Positions 13,901-25,900 of a DNA stretch of 64,000 nt are shown here, piece after piece (the first letter of the stretch is position 1; each line of letters begins with the position of its first letter). A program made the translations under genes and the position numbers. The DNA is taken from assembly GCA_019155185.1 (NCBI GenBank), contig CM032797.1, forward strand, positions 17,570,659-17,634,658. Direction: 5' to 3'. Source of the stretch: Beaufortia kweichowensis. Its lineage: Eukaryota; Chordata; Actinopteri; Cypriniformes; Gastromyzontidae. A model generated the notes under the pieces. It saw nothing but the letters and a program-made list of their open reading frames with translations, was not told where the DNA came from and made no database searches.

Positions 13901-16900
13901 CAAGAAGCCAAGACTTAAAAGTCTGATCATGCATACTGAACCAGTGGGACCTGGGCTGATATGAGAAACCTTCCTGCTTGAGAGAAATCTCCTCTTTAAA
14001 TGAGCTGGACCTAACCGAGGCCATTCCACATTTAACAAGCTTTAAAACACAATGAATACTATAAAATCAGCTGGCAGCTGAATGAAGACGGCAACAGGGT
14101 AATACCATTCTTTTGTTTTTGTTTGGTTGTTGTCGACTTTCTTTTCTTCTCTCCCGGTGGAAAGCCCTAATGATTAAGGGGCAATCTACAGGGAAATCTG
14201 TGCGTGCTGCAAGTGTTTTCTTTTGTACTTGACATTACGGCCCATTAATCTTGTAAAGGCAAATACAGACTACAAGGAGGGAGAGAGCAGAATGCGTTTC
14301 TTTAAAGGAAAGATTTAAAGGTGATCGAAAAAAGCAAATCAATAGAGTAAAGACCTTTGGAAATACATACACAAGACATGTGTTCTGGCCATAGTGACAG
14401 GAAGCGTCTGAGGGTTTGAACGCCGGGATGAAGGCTGGATGTCTTACCTTGATGGGTTAGGGCTTCTTTGGCCCATGGCCAGGTGGCGACCCCGGCAAGC
14501 TCCTCACGTGCTGAATTGTTAGCGAAGAACACGTTGAGTGTGTCTGAACCGTTTAGACGAAGCAGATCCTTCAATTCCTTCACGCTCAGGTAAGCCCTGC
14601 AGAGATGTTTAGACACAGTCAAGGCAGTGCTGAGAATCTAAATTAATCCGTTAAAGCTGTAATCTGTAACAAAATCATCACAAATGTTTCCTTATTTAAC
14701 CCTAAATTACAACAGTAAGCTATAATTACTTAATAATGATAAGTTTAACTGTCAGGTCAGATTTTGCGAGTAATGTCAGTTTGACATCATTTGATTTAAC
14801 CCATCTATAGAATATAACTCGGCAAGTAACCTCTAATTTTATGTTTTAAACAGAGATGTCGATAAAGGGGCAAAGGTTGTGGATTGGAGTGCTGTAGGGA
14901 TGATGTATTTTTGTATGCCAACAAACAAATAAAACAAGAAAAAAAGCAGCACACTGGTTCCGTCCTCAAAAAAAAAACAAGCTCTGTGCTTAACAAAGGT
15001 TTGCGATTTTGTCTATCAAGATCATTTTTACAAATTAACATAAAATATATGAATTTTGTAGCCTAAATACAATTGCCAGAGGTAAAAAGCTAAAATGATG
15101 CTATAAACAGACCACACCACAAAACCTCCAACAAATCTTTAAAACTTGAAGACATGTTCCCTGATAAATAACTATTGTACTGACAAATTTTAGATTTTTT
15201 TTGTGCAATGACTTTTAATGTCCCCGACCTCCCATACGAAACAAAATATATGGGAATATACTGGAAAATATAATGCAATACATTAAACAATATTAATTAA
15301 TAATAATATTTTCCATATGTATTATTCAATATATTGTAATAATGTAATATATTAACAATGTTTTATTCTATATATTCTTTAAATATATATTAAATGATAT
15401 AATATATTGACAGTTTATATATAGCAAAATATATTTTCTTTCCATAAGGGCTGGCATTTTTCCAGTTTAGCAACTTGTTAGCATCCGCCTTTGGTCACTA
15501 ACAGGGCATTACTAGTGTGTTTTAGGTCCTTGAATATAATGTAGGAAATATTTACAGCTTGTGTTAACAAACTATTTAAACTGAAATTCAAAATTACTGA
15601 CTTTGGATTCAGAAAAAAATGTTGACTCACTTCCGGGTTTTGCCAACAATAATATCTCATATCTGCAGCACTCTATTGATTTTAGTTTTCACTTAATATT
15701 ATTTTATGTTGTTTTGGCTGATAATGGCAGTCATCGTGGACTGATACTGTGTGATATGTGCAGGTAACTGTGACTTATTCTAAGAAAATATTCACCTCAT
15801 CGAGGTCATTGTGGTCACATCTTTACATTGTTATTGAGTAAGCAGGAATTGCACTCAGAAATTTAGAAACACACTGGCAACCAGAATGCATTTATCATCT
15901 TAATTCATCTTTACGTTACAACGCTTCTGTTCAGTAGGAAATCAAAGGTCATTTCCTAGAAATTGTAAGAAAACTAGCGTAGAATACGCTGCAGTTCAAC
16001 GCCATAAACATGTTTTTAAATTCGCCTCTTGACTTTTACAAGTGCGTTTAATAAAAACAGCCGTAAAAACAATCACTTTATGTTGCAGTGATTGGAGGTT
16101 ATAATTATTGGTTATGGTGCATGGAACGAGTACCTCCCTTTAATTCCACTCCCAGCTGTGAGAAATTGCCATAGAGGTGCTTTGATGTGTGATGTTTACC
16201 TCTTTTTACTTTTGGAACATGTCACATGTCATTTTTCTCTTTTGCCTTCATAGCCGCTAAGCCTTTGCACCTCGTATCATTGGACCATTGGTTTGAAGAG
16301 GTCTGGCCCTTTGGATCACGCCGAAGGGTCTAGCCCATTAGCTGAACCACCTACTGTTTCTTGGACCCGTTCCATGTGAGAATAAACCAAGTATAGTACC
16401 TTTTATGTCTCATTTTAAAAAAAGCAAAAGCTGAGCCAATCTTTTGGAGCGCTCCAATTCACTAAATCTCCCCTATAGGACTAATTCAGAAAAATAGTTC
16501 AAATGATCTAACAATTCATTTTCACATGGTATGACTTGAAGTTGAGGAATGTTGTGTTTCAAATGTTTCCTGGAACAAAATATTCGCTTCAACTACATTG
16601 CAAATCACTGCTGACATACTGTACAAGTGAAGTAACTCGGATTCAAGATACAGTACCAGTAAATAAAACACATCTTTTGAATTTTTGATAAATAAACTGA
16701 TGATTGGTTGATTATATTTACAGTTTATTACTCATAATCACACTCACTTTTTTTAATGATTCTGTACAGTATAAAGCAGATGGATCATGCATGATATGGG
16801 ATACTACAATCTAGGACCCAAAGAACCAAGTAAACAAACGATGGATCTTAGAACATAATACAAGAATGTTTGAGGGTTTGAGTCCTTATTGTAAAAAGTG

Positions 16901-19900
16901 TTAACACATAATTTAATACAAGTATATTATTTTTAATAAATAAAGACAAATAGTAAAGGGATTATTTTCAGATTAATCTGGTACTGGTTTGACTTGACAT
17001 TATAAATCAAATCAATGTGACTGCTCACATACCTTTGTAAAAATCAAGTAACAAATAATTTTACAGTGTAGTAAAATAATATTTCTAGTGGCTCAAATGA
17101 TCAGTATTTTTAACCAAGAAGTCTATCAGAAATAAATACACCCCACATGTCCATGCGTTAGTGGTTAACTAATAACTGTGAGCAGTATTTTCTGACAGCT
17201 TTCAACACTAAAGCCTTTAAATATGTTTAAATAAGAACATATTTCTACACAAACAGAATATTCAAATCGATTATCTGTTTTTCCCAAGCCATCACACAGA
17301 GGAATGTTTGCTACGTCTAATACTAACCACACAAACCGACGGCTGCCACAAAACTATTTCTGCATATTCAGGAAAGAAACACAATATGACAGAAATAACA
17401 ACAAATTAAAATTTGAAAGACATGTTATTTCCACAACATAATGAACAGAAAAAAATGTAGCACAGGCCATGAAGTGGGTTCTGCCACAAAAATGTAGTAT
17501 CCAAATGTTTGCTCTCTTGACCTACACTTTCATTCAACGAATAAAAAGTCAAAATACATGGTAAAGAAGTGTTTTAAAAAGGCAATTAAGTAAAGTTTTA
17601 TGTTTAAAGCATGATTTTCTATATTTAGAGGAGTGCTGCTTTCAGAAATGTCCCAAACATAACGGTCCCTATTCCACATAAACGCAAACATGAAAATAAA
17701 ATAAAATAACTATTTTATGTGAGTCACTTCTTTTACACATGCTTCTATTTTTTCATTCATGGAAATCCTAAAATGCATAACGCATGTATATTTCCATTTT
17801 TTTTAAAAAAGATAACTCGTGCATAAACTGGTATTATTTGATGTCTAGACTGTTTCAACAGGGCTTTAATAAAAACACGATTCAATATATTAGTAAAAAT
17901 ACATTCAGTAAGAATTTATAGTTCTACATTATTAAGTATTAGTTCACAATTTACGAAAACTTTGTGAAACTGAATGTGCCTCTATTATACTTCATTATAG
18001 ACCCTCTTTATGAACTAAGCTTTAATTTATTCCTCGTATGGTTATCATGATTCTGCCTCAGATATTGTGCCAAGCATCCTCATTCACCCCTAACTTCAGC
18101 ACCCAAAAGATCCTATTAAACATGCCCCGCCCCATTTCCATTGGCCCCGCCCCAAACTCATGCCATTAGTTGACTCATCAGACCATTCAAACAAACAGAG
18201 CAGTCCCGAAAACACCACAGAGCCACAGTGTTTACACCTGCCAAAGATTAGCTTCATAATGGTGTTCTCTGCACATTAAACTGCGATAGGAAAAACACAA
18301 CACAAATTTTTGAATAACAAAGAATAAAATCTATTGATTAAAACAAAGCTGTATGTTTTGCATATCTGCGTATTCAGGAATGAATATGGAAATTAATACA
18401 TAAATCAATCATATCAAATTGCTTAGCATCTGTCAAAGTTACTAAAGAGAAGCGTTATCAGGTAGTTCACTTCTACTGCCCTAAATATCTGGACTAAAGC
18501 TTTGCTTTCTTCTCGTTCCATTTCTGGAGCTTGCCAGAATGCACCTGGTGGTTCCCCATGTGCTGTTTCTCTCTCCTTCAACAACAAATTTGTGTAGTGA
18601 CAGCCATTGGCAAGTATTCATGCTTCACTGCCCAACAGCAGATACCTGGGATATAACTCACACAGCAAAACATTAAAATCCCAGACCTCCACATAAAAAG
18701 CACGCTATACAATTGCCATCAAAATGTCATCCCAGCATTAATTCTCTGCAAACTCTGGACTGTGCTCTTAGCCGTACACTTTTCCAACATGGTAAGGAAA
18801 GACCTCTCTCTAAGTGCTCGATCTTTGAGACCAGTCAGTCTTGTCTCACTTGGGATTAGCACATCATAATTAGAGGATCCTTGGGTCACCATGGCCGATA
18901 TATAATCCAACAAGCAACTACCTGTGCTTTTAGCTGTTACACAATTTTCACTTTTAATGCACTGATGCTATAACCGTAATACGTTGTGACCATAGTGCTG
19001 CATCTCACAGTGTTTTAGGTTTGAGTACCCTGAATGTTGTAGGGGCGGTTTCCCAGACAGGACTTAAGCCTAGTCCCAGACTAAAATGCACGTTTTGACT
19101 GTGCTGTCTTGACTGAAAACAGCTTTTTAGTGATATATCTTAAAATAAGTTTTGTAAAATAAGAAAACTTTTTAGTCATTTAGGCCATTCATTTACATAA
19201 CAACAGTGATTTAGAGACCTAAAATGTTGGGTTTCAAACTGCAAGTGTCTGAATCATAGATTGTAGAAAAGATGGACGATGTGTCTCCTTTTCCTTCCAC
19301 TGTAAAAAAATGAAATCAAAATGTCACATTGGTGCTGACATCTTATGCCAGTGATGTCATTTGGAGTCTCATAATGTAGAGCCGCTGTATCAAGGTTCTG
19401 CCCATACTGACGCAACTAACTAAAACGAAACTTGTTAGAAAAATAAACACTTGAACACACATTATCAGTGTAATTATTACTAACTAAAAATAACAGAAAA
19501 CATCTTTGAAGTGTTATTTTAGTTTTTTAGGCTTACATCCCATTTGTTTACATGGAGAGTTTATGATCTATACTGCAGCCAGCCACCCGGGGGCGACTGA
19601 AGTGATTTGGCTTCAGTTTTCAGGATGTGTGCAGCACACCTGGTCTAAATAACTATTGTCATCTCAGTGCTACAAACTACAAAAATGCAAATTTGTAAAA
19701 GCGGTGCTGTAACATTGTATTCACCATTTTGTAGGAGAATGCATATGTGTGCAGGCGTGCAGCGTTTCTTTACAAAGTAACCTGGCATGCATAATACAGT
19801 GTTTTTAGTTGTTTACGCAGATCCATGTAACTAAAAGGAATGTGAAACTGAAAGAAAAAACGTTTCTGTTTTTAGTTCATCGTTGTCATGTAAACATAGC

Positions 19901-22900
19901 CTTAAATAAACACCTCCAAACACAACCCAAAACCAGCCTACTACAGCACTTCCTTGAAACAGATTAGGTGACAAGTTGTTCAGTCAACCAACCGCATGGT
20001 GGATTTTGAAAAATATGTACATTTGCACACCCCAAGTACACTGAATGATTGTGGAGTAAGCTTTTGGGTTATTTAGTGGCTTTGGATTGCTTTTTGAATG
20101 TGGTATGCCAAGGACAGTATGCTACTCGAGGTCACCGCTACTACAGACTGTTGCTCGAAACAGTGTTGATGTCATTCAAGGGTGTTCAGCTGATCTATTA
20201 TCCGACAGTCAGTTTTACAATAAACCATTCCACTTATTAGGGCAGTTGTAGCCTAGTGGTTAGAGAGTTGGACATGGAACCAGATGGTTGCCAGTTCGAT
20301 TCCCAGTACCAGCAGGAAAACAACTGACGTGCCCTTGAGCAAGACACCTCACCCCAATTGCTCCCAGTGTGCCACTGGTAAAAACTTGTAAGTCGCTTTG
20401 GATAAAAGCGTCTGCTAAATGAATAAATTGTCCTGGTGCAAAACTACCAAAAATAGGTTTCTCAGACTGTCATCTAATTGTATCATAGGGGGTCCTATTA
20501 ATCCCAGCATGACCAGATAGACAGCTTTTAAAGACAACTCGTTCTCAAGCAACTGTATAATGACAACAGCTGGTTGCTCCATTGCACATCGAGCTTGGGA
20601 TTGGTAGAAATGTTTCAATTTTCACTGACCACATACCAGCAGTAAATTGTACAGGGCTCAGCTGAAGCTGAGCGCACTTAACCTGTAAACCGCCAAGTGG
20701 AACACTTATTTTACTTTATAGTTCAATTCTAATCTAATCATGACAAACTAATATTGAAGGAAAGATCTAAGACTCAAGAATAAATATTTGACAAATTTAT
20801 ATAACAAAAAACTAAAAAATAATAAAAAATGTTAATGTTATTTATATAATTAAAATAATAAAAAAATATATATCTCTAAAATATGTGCAGTGACAGTTAT
20901 TCATGTGGCATGTTCTTGGGATGGGTAAACTCTTTATTGCCCATGGTTAATTAGGTTGGTTTCAATCAGATTCAAGGGATAAGTTTAGAGTTAATGTAAA
21001 GTTTACAGAAGTTTCCAGCCAGGGTAAGATGCTTTTACACCACTGTTATTCACCTTTCATTTCCCTCTGATTAGAGATAAGTTATGCTTAGGGACTGGGT
21101 ATAATAAAATATGTCTGGACCTATAAACTAGTCCCACAGATGAATGCCATTTGTAGTAAAAAAAAAGGAATAATTGTCTCCTAATCTCCTAAATTTTATA
21201 TTCCACACAAGCCACTTAAACATACGAAAACATGGCTTGTAAATACTATTTTTACAACACAAACTCTGTGTGTTTAAGTGTGACATCTGTACAACACATC
21301 AAATTAATTTTTTTTGCATTACAGCTTGTGGATGTCTACCTATACCTGTACTACCAGAAAAATGAGAGACACCGTGGCAAGCCATCACACAGTCTGTACG
21401 GAAGCAAAAACAATCTTGTCTTTCACAATGAATGAGTCGAGACCTCTGGTTTTGTTGTTTAGAAACATTAAGTGTATACTTTGGCTCGGTTCTGAATCCA
21501 AGTTTTGCATGCCGTTTAAAGCAGTTCCAGACGGCAGATTTGTATGCTTTGCATGTTGAGTAATAGAGAATGCTCTGACAATCATGAAAATAAAAAGTGA
21601 ACAATATTTCACAATAAGACACTTCAGTTTCCTTTTTCCTGGTGTCCTGCTGTGAGAACATTTAACAAGCGCATAACTTTTGTCAATTTCTTGAACTCAA
21701 AACAAGTACAGAACCTCGGCAGAGGTCAGGGTAACGTTCACGTTTCTTCTTGCCATTGAGGCCTGTATTGCTTTGGTAAATACAAATTATTTCATTATTT
21801 TAGAAATAGTCTTTGAAATTAATAAATATTTCAGTTTAAATTCTGCATTAAGTTTGTGATTTGGAAATTAAATGAAGAAAAAAACGTTCTCAGGTCAGAT
21901 ATCATTTATTCACCCTCATGTCATTTCTGCAGAACACAAAAATAGAAATTTTAAAGAATGTTAAAAATATCTTCTTTTGTGCTATTTATGTAGGTTTTTA
22001 ACAAAATGGAAGTGAGTAAATGATGATGAATTTTAATTCTTTAAGATTGATGCCCAACCCTACTCACAAAAACCGTAAATTTAGCCCAACATGTGAATTG
22101 TAAGTCCTCTTACACATCCAAGTATAAGTACATCTGTTTCCCTGGTTTAAAGTCAGCTGTAAAAGTGGACCGACATTAAAGCACAAGCTCACCTCTGAGA
22201 AGACTCTGGATCAAAGCAGGTCTTTGCAACATCGGTGACCTCGGGGTCGCAGCAATCACCGTCATCATAATCGTAGTGAATGCTGTTGCACTCCGGGTCA
22301 CAGATTCCATCCCTCCTCTTCCAGTTATAGCAGGGTCCCATACGCAAACAGTCGCCCCCATCGTGGCCCGTGAGAGGATGGTCACACTCCGGATCACAAT
22401 GGCGGTTTCCCACTTTTGCAATGTGGCAGTTGCTGAGGATGAAGCGGCATCGCAGGGATGAGTTGTAGACCTTGTGGATGCTGAGCTCTAAAGTGATGTT
22501 GTAGGGACGGAAAGCCTCTTCCAGTGCCAGATGTTGCAGCTGGATCTGCTCAGGAGAGACTGTGGGGTCACTGCCGTCATCCTTACAGATGTTCACGATG
22601 CGATAACGCAGGTGCTTGTCCGCCCGCAGCTGCCGGTTTTGGTTATAACTGAGCGCGATGTCTGGGTTGTCGCACACGGTCACGCCACATGGTGGAGGCT
22701 GAAATGGAGACACAAGCATCGGGTCTGGAACGGGAAGTGCTACCACGACTGGATTGCGACGGTCTTTGTAAGGCACCCACAGATGCTTGACCTCAGAGAA
22801 ATCTGCCCATTGGTCCAGAAGCGCGGCTTGTTTCTCTGCACGGGGGCGGTGGCTCTTATGAAGCTCCTCATGAGAACGTGCATAACCCCATAGCGTAACG

Positions 22901-25900
22901 CCTCCTAGATGTCCTCGGAAAGCATGTTCCCGATCAGACTGGTCTCCGCTCAGCAGGAACAGGCGACAGGCCTTGATGTAAGAACTGTACAGGTCGCCTG
23001 ACTGTTGTTTGCTCTCACCGACTTTGGAGCCGTCCATGTAGAGCGCCATCTTATGGCCATCGTAACTGGCCACCACATGAGTCCAGCTGTTAGGCTGGTA
23101 GCGCTGATGTCCTGTGACAGTGGTGGACTGGAGCGCACGGTCCGTGCGAAGGGAAAAGTAAAAACGGCCATCTTTTCTTCCTGTAGGGTCAATGGTTCGA
23201 ATACCAACCGACCAGCCTTTATCGCTCAAGGGGTATGAACAGTTGTCAAACACGCCTGAAAAGACAACAAACATGGAGTCAATTAACAAAAATGGAAATT
23301 CATCAATCACCAAGCTTTAGTAATTGGTATTAAGGAGTTTAAGAGTTTAAGTCACTTCCATTCAACAAATCCGCTGATATTCCCAGGCTATGTTCATAAG
23401 GAGCAGTCACATCTGGCAGCCAGATGTTCCAGTTGAAGGACACGGAGAGGTCAGGGAACCCCTTCACCCTCCCCACACGCATGCAGTACATACACGCTCG
23501 GGCACATTATTCCCTCAATACGAGAAAAAAGAGAAATGGGTAGTTTTAAACTAAATATCCTGAGGGACGCAGACCACACTGAAATTTCATTCATTGGAAA
23601 AACCTTAGCCCCCGCAGATGTGTGCGTGCGAGTGTGTAGACTCGGTATGTGACAAAGTCTGCGTGTATCGGCCCTGAAGTCATGCATTTGAAGATAAACC
23701 TTTCCAGAACACTATCTATTTGGATGATACTACATCATAAGAGGCGAAGTTCTTATCTTACTGTTTTTATGTCTATCTTTTACTAAATAAAGGCTCCAAG
23801 TACCTCAGACTGGGCTTGAGTGATGAGTTTGGCTTAAGAAGGACAGTGCTGAAGAAATACTTTCCTGGTAACCTTTTTTTATTGATGACTTCAATATGAT
23901 AGCATGTTGAGACATTCTGCACAGTGTCACTTGTTAGTGAAAAAACATTAAATGATCACTTTCAGTAAAGTCTTTAAAGGTCATTTGGTGACTTTTTAAA
24001 ACTGGCTTTATAACAATAGATTGGTCCACTGATTGTTAAAAGAAAGCTTTTGACCTAAGAAGAAGCTGGAACGAATGATCATCAATGCACTGATGATGTG
24101 AAATAATCCATCTTAACAACGGCAAGATGGTCTTTGCATCTGGATGTTAGACACCCTGATTTATTTAAGAGGTTTTTGAGTTTTACTACACTGAAGAGCA
24201 CTGATTTCATCCAAGAGGCTGATGATTTTAAGATCACGAGATAGATTGTCTAAGTAGGTTCTCTTTGAGGTCTGATAGATGACTCAAGGACTCATCAGTC
24301 TAAGCGTCAAAAACAGATGAAGAATATTTGCACACCACCACGTCTTCTGAAATCACGCTTTTGGCATGCACACTAGAGGAAAGCCTCGTGCAGGTTACAA
24401 CTGAAGAACTTTGGACTTCTTGCTGAGAACCGGTCTCAGAAGCACTTCCAGATATAATCATTTTCACATTGACCCTCCGTAGCAGTCGTACAAAAAACAC
24501 ATTTACCAGATTATGCACGATTCCCTGTGGGATCCAGCACATTCTGTGATGTTCATGGCTTAACAATGATATTTTGAAATGATAATATGTGCAATGGATA
24601 AAAAATTCACTCAGATGCCTATCAAGACCTTTCAACAACAGGCATGTAGTTAACCATATAAATCAAATGAAAAGCAATCACACAACTGTGATTGAATTTC
24701 ACGCATCAAATGTGCATGTAAAAAACACGTCCTGATTTAAAAATGCTTTGAATACATCAAACAACTGCGGTGGACGGCAACTAGCTGTCAGCGTAAATGC
24801 GCTGTCCAAAACATGCAGCTCGTGAATCAAACTTCGGAAATGCAGACCTGCACATCAACTAAAACCATTATTTAATACAACAGACAGGACACACGGAACA
24901 GGTGGTGACCACTTGTTTCTCCAACGCTCCACCCTCAGCCCTCCTCTTCGTTTACACCTCGTAACCGGCTGACTTTCCCTTTCCTCTTTCACCTCCCCAT
25001 CAGCAGACGTCATCAAACAGTGAAGTAAAGAGAGTAAAGTATCAAGGAAATGACAGACAATCACAAAATGTGATGAGAGTACACACTAAATGACCTGAAG
25101 CAAGTAAATGTGACTGTGTCCAATGCAAGTTTTTAATCCTGCTAATTCCAAATGATGTGTATTTTAAGCATTAACAGCTGTTTCACGTAATAAGCAATTA
25201 CAAGTAACAAGCTTGTCTTCCAGTTCTTACAAAACCAATTTCGGGAACCTAAAAGAAAAAAGTTTGTCTCCTTCCCAAAGTACAGCTTTGCATAACACTT
25301 CAGCATGCACATCATGACACACCCACCTGCTATGATGGCAGGGTTATTCTGACCCCCCTCCGGCTTCACCCACAGCTCCAGTGTGAATTTGGAGCGGGGC
25401 AGCTCTATTGCGAACGCAGGGTTCACCTTCAGCCGCTCTGCCTGACCGCTGAAGTACAGGGCGGTCATCCACTTTGCTGGGACGTCCTGCGCATCGGCCC
25501 TCCACGGTTCTCCAGGGGTGTTCTGCGGCCCCTCCCGCTCCCCGGAGAACTCCTCACTTTCTGCAGAGTAATCGCTGCGACGGACACGGGTGTGCTCCCT
25601 ACCTCCTGAGACGACTTCTGCTTTACTCTGGATCTCGGTTAGACTGCGTGCAATTCTTCTCATTGAGGAGGAGCTGTCTGTCATATCACCACCCTCCAGA
25701 GATGGCACATGGATTTCCTCTGAGGTCTTGACTTTTAAAGTGGAGGACTCTACAGGGTCAGTAAAACCCTGTTTGTCTTTCTTCTTTCTCTGTTGTTTAT
25801 CATATGTTCCCTTCTCGTGCGTGTCCCAGTTTGCACCGTCACGCACTACCACATCACTTGTGCCATTGGAAGTGCACCCATTCGTACAGGACCTCGCTGT

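Larger units (their letters stand above)
14597..22192 (-). other. pappa2 intron 2 (7.6 kb)
   Basis: The largest intron in the window. Besides the repeats listed separately (19042-19160, 20240-20427, 21899-22045) it is AT-rich, with an especially AT-rich patch at 15290-15440. Stretches 18040-18240 and 18480-18900 are more complex and could hold conserved regulatory DNA, but nothing identifies them. Confidence 0.5.

Noticed and set aside
22531..22893. 120-codon open frame on the plus strand
   Set aside because: Antisense shadow of pappa2 exon 2.
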